DNA from: Blautia sp.
Lineage (GTDB): Bacteria; Bacillota; Clostridia; Lachnospirales; Lachnospiraceae
Direction of reading: 5' to 3'
Assembly (NCBI GenBank): GCA_030841965.1
Contig: JAUUSJ010000032.1
Span: forward strand, 1 to 33,491
Length of the DNA stretch: 33,491 bases
A program made the translations under genes and the position numbers. Of the stretch, positions 1 through 8,500 are shown in pieces. Position 1 is the first letter of the stretch, and the number at the start of each line of letters is the position of its first letter. Under the pieces are notes generated by a model. It was not told where the DNA came from and searched no databases. It worked only from the letters and a program-made list of their open reading frames with translations.

Positions 1-33
1 CGGTTTGAAGCATAGAAAAACCTGGCTTTCGCC

Positions 34-77
34 GAGACTTTGTCTACAGTCTGAGGGGCAAAATATATTTTGCCCCT
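34..77. repeat. Adjacent hairpins, one a 24-bp perfect palindrome
   Basis: Two inverted repeats lie side by side. The first pairs AGACT (35-39) with AGTCT (48-52). The second, 54-77, is a perfect palindrome whose half site is AGGGGCAAAATA. On the plus strand it is followed by TATAATCGTTTTTC, so it could act as a weak intrinsic terminator for a plus-strand gene left of the window. Its GGGGCAAAA arm also resembles the GGGGTCAAAA arm of the repeat family at 112-163. No coding sequence is seen in 1-162. Confidence 0.5.
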
Positions 78-111
78 ATAATCGTTTTTCTTCACAGATT
101 CATATTTATAT

Positions 112-163
112 TATGATGATGGGGGTCAAAAGGTCTTTTGACCTTGGAACCCTGGTATCATAT
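112..163. repeat. Palindromic repeat, copy 1 (GGTCAAAAG core, GGTATCAT flank)
   Basis: A perfect inverted repeat GGTCAAAAG (124-132) / CTTTTGACC (135-143) is flanked by an imperfect outer inverted repeat: TATGATGATGGG on the left and CCCTGGTATCATA on the right. The right edge abuts the stop codon of the binding-protein gene at 163-165. Related sequences occur at 19371-19406 and 28990-29063, so this looks like a dispersed REP- or MITE-like element. It has no U-run, so it is not a typical intrinsic terminator, although it may protect the 3' end of the transport-operon mRNA. Confidence 0.6.
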
Positions 164-1767
164 TATTGTGCAAAAGCGATATCCTTTGTCAGCCAATAAT
201 AATCCATCGGATACATTTTCACTCCAGTCAATGACTTAGAAGAGAAGAGATAAGTTGTCTCATACCCAAAGAAAACGGTCGCTGCATCATCCATAATATG
301 CTGCTGAATTTGAATAACTAGTTCTTTTCTCTTATCCTCGTCAAACTCTTTCGCAAGCTCATCTAATAATTTATCTACTTCTGCATTATTATAACCACTT
401 GTATTATTTGGAGACGTACTATACCAATTCTCTCTCAAGTAGTTTTCTGGGTCACCTGTATTTGCGACAAGTACATTCCAGATTAATAAATCATAATCGC
501 CAGAATCTCTCATATCGAGTAATGTCTCATAACTTACTGTATTTAATTTTACATTAATTCCAACATCCTTTAGATTCGCCTGAGCAGCCTGTGCATAAGT
601 TCCAAGCTCCTCACGACTTGTATAAATGACAAAATTAAGCTCTAATTTCTCTCCGTCTGGAGTCTCCACAAAGCCATCCCCGTCCACATCTTTATATCCA
701 GCTTCCTCTAATAATTTCTTAGAACTCTCTGGATTATAGGAATTTTCATCCTTTAACTCATCAAATCCAAAATCAAGTGTCGGAGGAATCGGAGCCTTGC
801 CCGCTGTCGCTCCTCCCTGTAATAAATTAGAACAGTAAGTTTCCTTATCAAGCGCACGAATCAATGCCTGACGAAGAGCCAAATCCTTTAATACACCATT
901 TTGATTCATAAATGCATAGGTGGAACGAAGGGATTGTAAACTTTGAATATCAATATCATCTCGACCTTCAAAATCCGCAATATTTTCTGTCTTTAGGTTA
1001 AAAGCAAGGCTAATCTCACCCGTCTGCAATGCCATTGAGCGTGTTGTCTGGTCATCGATACATTTTAATGTTACTTTATCAAACGGAACCTCACCGTCCC
1101 AGTAATATTCATTTCGGACTACCACACAGGAATCAGTCGGACTAAAGGATTCCACCGCATAAGGTCCTGTACAGATAGGTCCATTCATCGCATAGTCATC
1201 TGGATTTACATTCTCACTCGTATCTACAATCAAGAAAAGTGGGTCCGCCAAGCTGCCAGGAACAATAGCACTAGGCTCTTTTGTCTTAATTATCAGATTC
1301 TGTCCATCTACCGTGATAGAATCTAATTTAAAGAATTCATCCGTACGATTGCTAAGTTCAAAGGTTCTCTCAAGAGAGGCCTTTACTAGCTCAGGTGTCA
1401 TATCATCTCCATTTGAAAATTTCACACCCTCTCGAATCTGAAAGGTCCAAGATAAATTATCTTCACTGACCTCCCAGCTCTCGGAAAGACAAGGGATAAT
1501 CTCACCGTTTTCATCAAATTTTGTGAGTGTCTCACCCACGCCGTATCGAGATACGACCCAACTAAAATATTGTTCTGTCGGCTCTAATGTATCCGCAAAA
1601 CTCGTGACACCTATGACCGTTTCTTTGCCGCCTCCCGCCTGATTTTGTGTCTTACTATCTGCCGCAGTGGAACCTCCATCTGAACTTCCGCCGCATCCTG
1701 CCAACATTGTAACTGACATAACTCCTACCAACATAAGTCCCAAAGACTTTTTAAACCATTTTCGCAT
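163..1767 (-). CDS. ABC transporter substrate-binding lipoprotein, peptide/nickel (SBP family 5)
   Basis: This is the extracytoplasmic solute-binding component of a Dpp/Nik/Opp-type importer, anchored to the outer face of the membrane. It is 534 residues, typical for the family. The N terminus has a basic stretch, a hydrophobic segment and the lipobox LAGC, with the lipidated cysteine at residue 25 of this start. A Ser/Gly-rich linker follows, then the family-5 fold; motifs such as LSESWEVSEDNLSWTFQIR and the C-terminal YNNAEVDKLLDE stretch are characteristic. I chose ATG at 1767 because GAGG lies 6 nt upstream; a GTG four codons earlier has no ribosome site. It is the last gene of its operon, 19 nt after the second permease. 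The substrate (oligopeptide, nickel, cobalt or a metallophore) cannot be decided from the sequence. Confidence 0.88.
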   Translation of the reverse strand: MRKWFKKSLGLMLVGVMSVTMLAGCGGSSDGGSTAADSKTQNQAGGGKETVIGVTSFADTLEPTEQYFSWVVSRYGVGETLTKFDENGEIIPCLSESWEVSEDNLSWTFQIREGVKFSNGDDMTPELVKASLERTFELSNRTDEFFKLDSITVDGQNLIIKTKEPSAIVPGSLADPLFLIVDTSENVNPDDYAMNGPICTGPYAVESFSPTDSCVVVRNEYYWDGEVPFDKVTLKCIDDQTTRSMALQTGEISLAFNLKTENIADFEGRDDIDIQSLQSLRSTYAFMNQNGVLKDLALRQALIRALDKETYCSNLLQGGATAGKAPIPPTLDFGFDELKDENSYNPESSKKLLEEAGYKDVDGDGFVETPDGEKLELNFVIYTSREELGTYAQAAQANLKDVGINVKLNTVSYETLLDMRDSGDYDLLIWNVLVANTGDPENYLRENWYSTSPNNTSGYNNAEVDKLLDELAKEFDEDKRKELVIQIQQHIMDDAATVFFGYETTYLFSSKSLTGVKMYPMDYYWLTKDIAFAQ

Positions 1768-1786
1768 ATTTTTCCTCACTTTTTCT

Positions 1787-2611
1787 TTATTCTTGTTTTG
1801 TATCCATCATATCTCGGATACTGTCACCCAACATATTAAATATGACAACTACAATCATAATCGCAATACCTGGATAAATCATAAGCCAAGGTGCCTTTGA
1901 CATATAAGCTCTTCCCTCGTTAAGCATCAAGCCCCATTCCGGAGTCGGAGCTGTGGCACCAAAACCTAAGAAAGATAATCCGGCAAGCTCTAACATCATC
2001 GTTCCAATATCGGTCGCTGCTGTCACAATCATAGTAGTTACCATATTCGGCACAATATATTTTAAAATAATATTTAATTTGCTTGTTCCCGTAATAACTG
2101 CCGCCTCAATATAGAGATTTTTTCTGATTTTTAATACCATACTCCTCGCCAATCTGGCGTACTTTGTCCAACTTACAGCCGAGATTGCAATTACTGCATT
2201 CACCACATTGGGACCTAACATACCAGCAATAGCAATCGCAAGCACCATTCCTGGAAAGGAAATCATCATATCGGCAATACGCATAATGACTTGGTCTATC
2301 ATACCTCCAAAGAAACCAGCGATAATGCCAAGCGTTGTACCTACGACAAAAATAACTGCAACTAAACTTAAGGTCATCGCGAGAGAAGTACGTGTTCCAA
2401 AAATTACTCTAGATAAAACATCTCTTCCCAGTTTATCTGTTCCACATATATACTTTCCTCCCGGCTCTTTTAAAGACTCTGTCATCGAAGTCTCATAAGG
2501 GTCCATCGGCGCAATATATGGAGCAAAAATTGCTATTCCCACCACTATAAGAGCTAATATAAGGAATACCGTAAATTGCTTATTTTTTCTAAAAATGTCT
2601 AATTTTTTCAA
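1787..2611 (-). CDS. ABC transporter permease, DppC/NikC/OppC type
   Basis: Second membrane subunit of the peptide/nickel-type importer, 274 residues. An N-terminal membrane segment (about 17-35) precedes a loop containing the family motif GTDKLGRDVLSR, then five further hydrophobic segments. The conserved coupling region is recognisable around GTSKLNIILKYIVPN, where permeases of this type contact the ATPase, and LSFLGFGATAPTPEWG is a hallmark of the DppC/NikC branch. The start is TTG at 2611, preceded by AGGAGG about nine bases upstream. The TTG lies one base after the stop codon of the first permease, so the two genes are almost certainly translationally coupled. No ATPase subunit is encoded in the window. 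Confidence 0.9.
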   Translation of the reverse strand: MKKLDIFRKNKQFTVFLILALIVVGIAIFAPYIAPMDPYETSMTESLKEPGGKYICGTDKLGRDVLSRVIFGTRTSLAMTLSLVAVIFVVGTTLGIIAGFFGGMIDQVIMRIADMMISFPGMVLAIAIAGMLGPNVVNAVIAISAVSWTKYARLARSMVLKIRKNLYIEAAVITGTSKLNIILKYIVPNMVTTMIVTAATDIGTMMLELAGLSFLGFGATAPTPEWGLMLNEGRAYMSKAPWLMIYPGIAIMIVVVIFNMLGDSIRDMMDTKQE

Positions 2612-2612
2612 T

Positions 2613-3551
2613 TTACACTTCCTCCTTTAGTCTTGGGTCTAAATAATAATAGGAAAGGTCAACAATCAAATTAATTCCCATATATAAAAGAGCAATCCAT
2701 AATACATATCCCTGTACGAGAGGATAATCCCTACAAGAAATCGCCTTCACTGCCATACTTCCCATTCCCGGCCAGTTATAAATAATCTCCACAACAGCCG
2801 TGCCTCCAAGTAAACTTCCAAGTGAGAGTCCGAGCAATGTCACCAACGGAAGAGTGGCATTTGGAAGTACATGTCTCCACAAAATCGTACTTTCCTTTAT
2901 TCCTCTCATCCTTGCCCCTGTCACATAATCTTGATTTAATTCTTCTAATACTGCTGTCCGAACCTGTCTTGTATATTTTGCTGACATGGCAATCGCCAGA
3001 GTAACCGCAGGCAAGATAACGGATTTAAAATCTGTCGTTCCTCCCGCAACGGATACCCACCGAAGTCTTACTCCGAATATACTGAGCAAAATAAGACCGA
3101 GCCAAAAATTCGGAATCGACACTCCTATAAACGTAAACGCACGAACCACATAATCAATCCATCGGTTGCGATAGACGGCTGATAAAATGCCAAGTGGTAT
3201 CGATATAATAATCATAATAAGCAGGGAGAGTAACGCAAGCTGCAATGTAGGCCAAAAGCAATCTTTTAATTTGTCAATAACTGGTACTTTCATGGAGTAG
3301 GAATGTCCCATATCTCCCCTTAACATCTTTCCCAGCCAGGTCGTATACTGAACGAGAAATGGCTTGTCTAAACCAAGCTCATGTCTTGTCTGTTCTAGTA
3401 ACTCTGGTGTTGGAAGATTACCACATTCTGTCAACATAATCTCCGCCGGGTCACCTGGCGACAGATAGGTGAGACCAAATGTAAAAAAGCTAATTCCAAA
3501 TAAAACAATTACAATCTGAATCAAGCGCCTCCCTAATTGTTTTTTATTCAA
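2613..3551 (-). CDS. ABC transporter permease, DppB/NikB/OppB type
   Basis: First membrane subunit of the importer, 312 residues. The N terminus (GRRLIQIVIVLFGISFFTF, then YLSPGDPAEIML) is the classic DppB/NikB opening: one membrane segment and a periplasm-facing Pro/Gly motif. Five more hydrophobic segments follow, with the ATPase-coupling sequence YVTGARMRGI near residue 205 and a C-terminal YNWPGMGSMAVKAI motif typical of the family. The start is TTG at 3551, with GGAGG upstream; no ATG in frame fits better. The gene begins 17 nt after the stop of the repeat protein at 3569-4582, so it is probably co-transcribed with it. Confidence 0.9.
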   Translation of the reverse strand: MNKKQLGRRLIQIVIVLFGISFFTFGLTYLSPGDPAEIMLTECGNLPTPELLEQTRHELGLDKPFLVQYTTWLGKMLRGDMGHSYSMKVPVIDKLKDCFWPTLQLALLSLLIMIIISIPLGILSAVYRNRWIDYVVRAFTFIGVSIPNFWLGLILLSIFGVRLRWVSVAGGTTDFKSVILPAVTLAIAMSAKYTRQVRTAVLEELNQDYVTGARMRGIKESTILWRHVLPNATLPLVTLLGLSLGSLLGGTAVVEIIYNWPGMGSMAVKAISCRDYPLVQGYVLWIALLYMGINLIVDLSYYYLDPRLKEEV

Positions 3552-3568
3552 CGATGATTTCCTCCAAA

Positions 3569-4582
3569 CTATATGTTCTTTCTTTCATATCCTATCTGAT
3601 ATAATACATTCGCCCACGAGCCACATAACTTCTGTAAAGATTGTCTCATCTCCTTTGGAAATTCTTTCTTATCTGGAATACAATGATTTTTTTCAATCCA
3701 ATCTTTTAACTGTTCCAAATACCTTGCATTCACCTCATCAATCTCAATCAATTTATAATAACAGTCATGCAATACTACATTATGTAATCTCTTCTCCAAA
3801 CCGAGACGATAATCCATATAAGTGGACGAAAATGGTTTTATTTTTGTAACTGGCTCTAAGTGAATCTGGTATAATACATTTCGCCAGCTTTTGCACCTTT
3901 TTACCAGTTTTTTCCTTTTTATCCCGTCAACCTCACTCTTTAAGGGAGCTCGGTTTAATTTTTGCGATAAATCCCGAATTTCTTCTAGGTAGATTTTATA
4001 TTCCTCCTCCAAATTCGGAATACAATATACAACATTTTCCTCAAAAAAGGTCTGTGTCAACTTTGCATCCTCGATAACTTGATTCCAAGTCACTGTATAT
4101 TTTCCAAGGGCATCACATATATCTGGCAAATCCTTTGGATGTGGTATCCTGCAAAGCTCTTTCGTTTTTTCCCTTACTTTTTCTAGAAGTTTTGCGTATT
4201 CTTCATCCTCTATCTTTTTTTGCTCTAATGTTTTTCCCGCTTTTCCTGCTGACTTTGACAAACCAGCAGCCGAGAGAGCATACGGCCATTTTCCAAATCT
4301 CTTCTTTATATATGTTCTCCAAACCCAGTATACTTCCCTCTGAGCTGGAGACCGTCCAAGCCTTTGGGCATACCGTCTAAGCACATCTAGCAAATCTTCG
4401 TCTGTGAGAGAGCGGTAAAATCTCTCTCCCGTTTTTGATTCCAGAGAAAACGCCCTCCATATCTTTGTCTCTTTGGAATTTGCATACTCTGTATTTTCAT
4501 TACATCTGTCTGAAAATTCCAATAATTTATCATAGAGATTCTCCCTCTGTACCTTCGCTTTCGTTTCGTCTTTCATCCTCAT
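3569..4582 (-). CDS. Protein with four HNH-associated-type repeats, function unknown
   Basis: A 337-residue, strongly basic and aromatic-rich protein without signal peptide or membrane segment. I see four degenerate copies of a roughly 48-residue unit, at about 61-108, 128-174, 194-242 and 285-332. Each has a helical start, a core of the type LGRSP or LNRAP, then a W-containing end such as FGKWPYALSAAGL or CGSWANVLYQIGY. This pattern resembles the homing-endonuclease-associated repeat family (HNH_repeat in Pfam), which is linked to DNA binding. No HNH, GIY-YIG or other nuclease motif is present. ATG at 4582 has TGAGGA about eight bases upstream. It heads the transport operon, 17 nt before the first permease, and could be its regulator; that role is inferred from position only. 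Confidence 0.6.
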   Translation of the reverse strand: MRMKDETKAKVQRENLYDKLLEFSDRCNENTEYANSKETKIWRAFSLESKTGERFYRSLTDEDLLDVLRRYAQRLGRSPAQREVYWVWRTYIKKRFGKWPYALSAAGLSKSAGKAGKTLEQKKIEDEEYAKLLEKVREKTKELCRIPHPKDLPDICDALGKYTVTWNQVIEDAKLTQTFFEENVVYCIPNLEEEYKIYLEEIRDLSQKLNRAPLKSEVDGIKRKKLVKRCKSWRNVLYQIHLEPVTKIKPFSSTYMDYRLGLEKRLHNVVLHDCYYKLIEIDEVNARYLEQLKDWIEKNHCIPDKKEFPKEMRQSLQKLCGSWANVLYQIGYERKNI

Positions 4583-4800
4583 TCTTTAAATCCTCAAACT
4601 TCCTCTTTTTACCACCTCACCTCTCTCTTTCTCTGTCATAATCTGGCTTTACTGCGAATCTAATATCCTCTGCCCAACGAAATAAGGCGTATCTGCTCAG
4701 GCATCGCAAGAGAGGAAAGCTTCCTGACAGTGCAAAGTGAAGCATACACAGATTATTGTAGTTTTTTATTGTTCATTTGTAAAGCTACAAAATCTGGTAT

Positions 4801-4837
4801 AAAAAAAATTGCTGACTTCTCACAGAAATAGCAATTT
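4801..4837 (-). terminator. Intrinsic terminator of the structured RNA
   Basis: On the minus strand the arms AAATTGCT (4837-4830) and AGCAATTT (4813-4806) form an 8-bp stem. An inner TTCT/AGAA stem continues after a small interior loop, and eight U residues are encoded at 4808-4801. It ends the transcript expected from the promoter at 5117-5145. It may also act as a conditional terminator for the operon that starts 220 nt further on. Confidence 0.8.
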
Positions 4838-5110
4838 GTTTTAGAACAGAGTACAATTGTAAGAAATGTCCATTACTGGATACGACCTTTGCTGACTTAT
4901 GTCCCAGACAATTACAGCTTACTGCGCCGGACTCTCACCGAACTTTTGATTAAGAGTTACTGCATTCTACATTCCTCATCGCATCTGTTTTTCGTGTATG
5001 ATATTTATCGGCTCTTGTGAACTCCCGATTGTCTAAAGCCAATGGGCTTCCACTTCTCTCTGCCTATTTGGGCAAACATGTCAATTTATTGAAAAAATCT
5101 GCCACTCTTT
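4801..5110 (-). ncRNA. Candidate structured RNA of about 300 nt (IS605/omega-RNA-like or variant riboswitch)
   Basis: The span between a perfect promoter and an intrinsic terminator encodes no protein but is full of complementary arms on the minus strand. GAGTT (5024-5020) pairs with AACTC (4958-4954). AATTGT (4913-4908) pairs with an ACAATT arm near 4855-4860. CTGG (4907-4904) pairs with CCAG (4879-4876). CGG/CCG closes the loop TGAGAGT at 4928-4940. Positions 5050-5017 read GAAGCCCATTGGCTTTAG followed by a returning arm and GAGTTCAC, which strongly resembles the end hairpin of IS200/IS605 elements that gives rise to TnpB guide RNAs. Downstream, CGGTGAGAGTCCGG and ATAAGTCAG recall parts of cobalamin riboswitches, but the canonical ACCTGCC end is missing. 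No tnpB, iscB or tnpA gene is nearby. RNA existence is likely; class assignment is uncertain. Confidence 0.6.
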
Positions 5111-5116
5111 GTTAAA

Positions 5117-5145
5117 ATTATACTATTGAAGTTTTATTTTGTCAA
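5117..5145 (-). promoter_or_regulatory. Perfect sigma-70/SigA consensus promoter
   Basis: Read on the minus strand, TTGACA (5145-5140) is followed by exactly 17 bases and TATAAT (5122-5117). The predicted start is near 5110. It drives the structured RNA and, by readthrough, possibly the operon at 4582-163. It is the only promoter in the window matching both hexamers perfectly. Confidence 0.85.
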
Positions 5146-5361
5146 ACTCTTTCCCAAAAATTCTACATTTTTTGAATATTAACAAAAATTTATCGGTACT
5201 TGTTTTTAAAATTACTAATTTTATTTTCCATTCAAAGAACTATTTTGTCACATCTATAACAGAAATCTTTCTTTCTCTTTTCCCTTTCTTCTATCGCATT
5301 TCTTATTTTTTTCTTCTTTTTCCACACAAATATAGGTAAATTCTTAACCTAAGACAGAGAT

Positions 5362-5449
5362 AAAAAAGCAGGGCTGTCACAAAATAAATTTCATAAGATA
5401 AGCTATCAAAGCTTTTATATCCTTTTAAAATTCACTCTGCAACAGCCCT
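5362..5449 (-). terminator. Long-stem terminator after the heptad-protein gene
   Basis: AGGGCTGT (minus, 5449-5442) pairs with ACAGCCCT (5377-5370) across a 64-nt loop holding a smaller AAGCT/AGCTT hairpin. The closing arm is followed by GC and a run of six T (5367-5362). It lies about 70 nt past the stop at 5520, so it probably ends the MMPL/heptad transcript. The long loop is unusual for a terminator and could instead mark a small palindromic insertion. Confidence 0.6.
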
Positions 5450-5519
5450 ATAAAACTCTCCTCATCTAAAATTATCTATATAGGCTTATTGACTAGCCTT
5501 TCTTCTTTATCGACTGTCC

Positions 5520-8500
5520 TTATTCTTTTTTAAATAGATTCATAAACTTTTCTATGAAGCTTTCTTTCTCCTCGACCTTCTCGACTTCCTCTTTTTCTGG
5601 CTTTTCTAGAGCCGGGGTCTTGATTGCAAACTGAACAGCTGACACATTTTTATTCTTCTTCGACACGAAGGAAACTGGCTTATAGTCAGAACCGTCTAAT
5701 TGTTTTATCATCTTATCAATCTCATCATCTATCTGTTCATCGATATTAGAAGTCTCATCTTTAAATGTCTGCGTTCCATCCTTCATCTCGCCAATACCAC
5801 CATCCAGCTGTTTGGCTCCTGAAGTTAGGCTTTGACTTCCCGTATATGCATCTCCAACTCCATCAATCAAGCTTCCCATTCCCTCAGAAAACTCATCATA
5901 GCCATCCTTTAAATCTTCTCCGCCTGATTTTAGAGATTTTGTGCCCGCCTTTAAACTTCCTGTTCCCTTGGCAAGTTCTACCCCGCCTGAATAAAGCTGG
6001 GATGTTCCAGATTTTAGACTACTGCTTCCAGATTTCAGCTGCTCTGCTCCATCCACTAGCTCTTCTGTTCCAGATTTTAACTGCTTTGTTCCATTCACAA
6101 GTGTTCCACTTCCCGTAGACAAAGCTGCTGTTCCAGATGCCAATACTTTACTTCCCTGAGAAAGTGCCAAAGAACCTACCGATAAAGCTTTCGCTCCCAC
6201 TCCAAGCTCTGTCGTTCCCGCTGCCAAGCTCGCACTTCCCTTGGCAAGCTCGCCCGCACCAGATGCCAGACTGCTGCTTCCAGATTTTAATGCATCAGAG
6301 CCTGTCACCAATGCCGCACTTCCCTTCTTCAGAGTGTCAATTCCTGTCACAAGAGTGCCACTTCCCTCGACAAGTGCACTCGTTCCCGATACTAGAGAAT
6401 TACTTCCAGAAAGCAATGCATCACTTCCCGATACTAAACTAGTTGTTCCCTCCTTTAAGCTGGCCGCTCCATTATAGAGGCTATCACTTCCCTCTTTTAA
6501 TTTCGTTGCGCTCTCGTCCGCTGCGATAATTCCAGATTTCAATGTCTGGCTTCCCTCTGATAAACTCTTGGCTCCTGTCAGTAAATTCTGCATTCCATCT
6601 ATCATCGTGTCATAACCGTCTGACAAATCATCTACTCCCTGGGTATATTCCTCTATTCCCGTATCCAGCTTCGTATAATTTTCACTCAATGTATGAATCG
6701 TATCTGGAAGAGTAGAAAGCGCTGCAAGGTTCGTCTCAAGCTGATTAATAATTGACGCCAACTCATCATGGAAACTACTATAATTTGTCTGAAGCTCTAC
6801 CGTATCCCCATAGAGGGAGTCAATATCTGATATCAACTCATCCTTCCAATCTCTTATCGAATCCTGTGCATCTATATTTTTATCCAGGGTAGAATCAATA
6901 TCACTCAAATTATTTTTCATCTCCTGCAGACGACTAATCTCTTCCTGTAAAGCGTTTGCCGTCTCCGTATCTGTCGTAGTAGAACTCTCCGAGCTTAATT
7001 CTGAGATAATACTGTCTAACTCGGAATCTATATTGCTCACAGAAGTTTTTGCTGTCTCATTTTCTTGACTGAGGTCTTCGATATCATAGCTGTTTATTTT
7101 CTGCTGCATATCAGAAACTACAGTGACAAGAGAATCCAACTCTGACTGAATATTCGAGGAACTTTCAATAACAGACTCTAATCCCTCCGTCGCCGTCGAG
7201 ATATCAGAGAGAGAACCATCGAGAGAAATCAGAGCATCTTTTATCTGTTTGGAATTTCCACGCAAAGAATCTGAGTTTGAGGAAAGCTGGTTTAAGGCGT
7301 CCTTACTCTGTGAGAGTCCGTCATTTAGCTGTTCCAATCCCTGTTCTAACTGGGTACTTCCATCACTAAGGCTTTCTGTTCCCGCGACAAGCTGACTTGA
7401 GCCTTCCTTCCAAGAACTCATGCCATCCGAGAGAGTTTTCGCTCCAGCAGATAGAGAATCCACTCCAGAGTCAAGGGATTTCGCTCCGTCCGATAGTATA
7501 CCAAGATTACTATTCAATGTCTTTGCTCCACTATCTACCTGATTAATTCCGGCATCCAGCGCATTCGCTCCGTCACTCACATCGGAAATACCGCTGTCCA
7601 ACGCCTTTATCCCCGTCTGTGCCGTACTCACGCCGGCATCCAAAGCCTTTGCCCCTGCATCCACTTTAACTGCTCCGCCAGTCAACGAAATGGCTCCGCT
7701 ATCTAGCTGTTGTACACCATTATATAGACTTTTTATGCTATTATTTGCCAACACGATGCTTGCATCCAAAGCCTTTGCTCCCAAATTAACCGCCTTTATG
7801 CCAGTATCCAGTTCATTGGCACCTTCGTCTAACTCTTTGACTCCGCTGTCGAGTTGTTTGGCTCCTGTCTTGGCATCGCCAATTCCATCGTCGAGCTGTT
7901 TTGCTCCGTCATCTACCTGTTTAATGCCATCTCTTAATTCCTTCGCTCCGTCATCCAAGTCGGCAGCTCCATCATCGAGCTCATCGATTCCGTCTGTCGC
8001 ATCTTTTATTCCAGATTTTAGCTGTTTATCGGCAGAACTTAATTTGGTACCTCCATCTTTTAACTGCTTTAGACCAGATTGAAGCTGGGATGACCCGTCA
8101 TAGAGTTCTTTCGCTCCGTCACTTAGCTCTGTCGCTCCATCGTTTAGCTGGTCCACACCGTCTTTTAACTCATCGACCTTATCCGTCATGCTGCTCGTAT
8201 CGACAATATCTTTATCCACGTCAAACGCCATCGGAATTCCCTGAATCGACATCGATGCAAGCTCGATATCTTTGGCGTCCGCCTTAATCGATAATTTCTT
8301 CTCATTTCCAGCCATAATATTGAAAATAATCTGCTTATCACTTCCAACATTGGCGAGGTTTGCTCCCTTCGCCTCAATATTAGAGAACTTTTCTGTATCT
8401 AAGCTCAAACTAAGCTGCAATAAGAAATTATCGAAAAAGCTCTCATCTACCTCTTTATTTTGCTTAATCTCTATAACAAGCTCAAACGCTCCGTCCTTTC

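Larger units (their letters stand above)
4583..5519. other. Long intergenic region without a protein gene
   Basis: I see no convincing coding sequence in these 937 bases. They hold, all on the minus strand, a consensus promoter (5117-5145), a structured RNA (about 4801-5110), its intrinsic terminator (4801-4837), a leader of about 220 nt reaching the operon start at 4582, and the terminator of the heptad-protein gene (5362-5449). The leader contains another hairpin with GTAG/CTAC arms around 4755-4796. The stretch 5150-5361 is AT-rich and I recognise nothing in it. Confidence 0.6.

Noticed and set aside
4861..5050. Confident call of a cobalamin riboswitch
   Set aside because: CGGTGAGAGTCCGG and ATAAGTCAG match parts of it, but the closing ACCTGCC-type box is absent, and the region pairs locally instead. 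Kept only as an alternative.
5146..5361. Possible small membrane-like frame on the plus strand (5139-5339)
   Set aside because: Composition simply reflects AT-rich DNA; there is no ribosome site and no recognisable protein feature.
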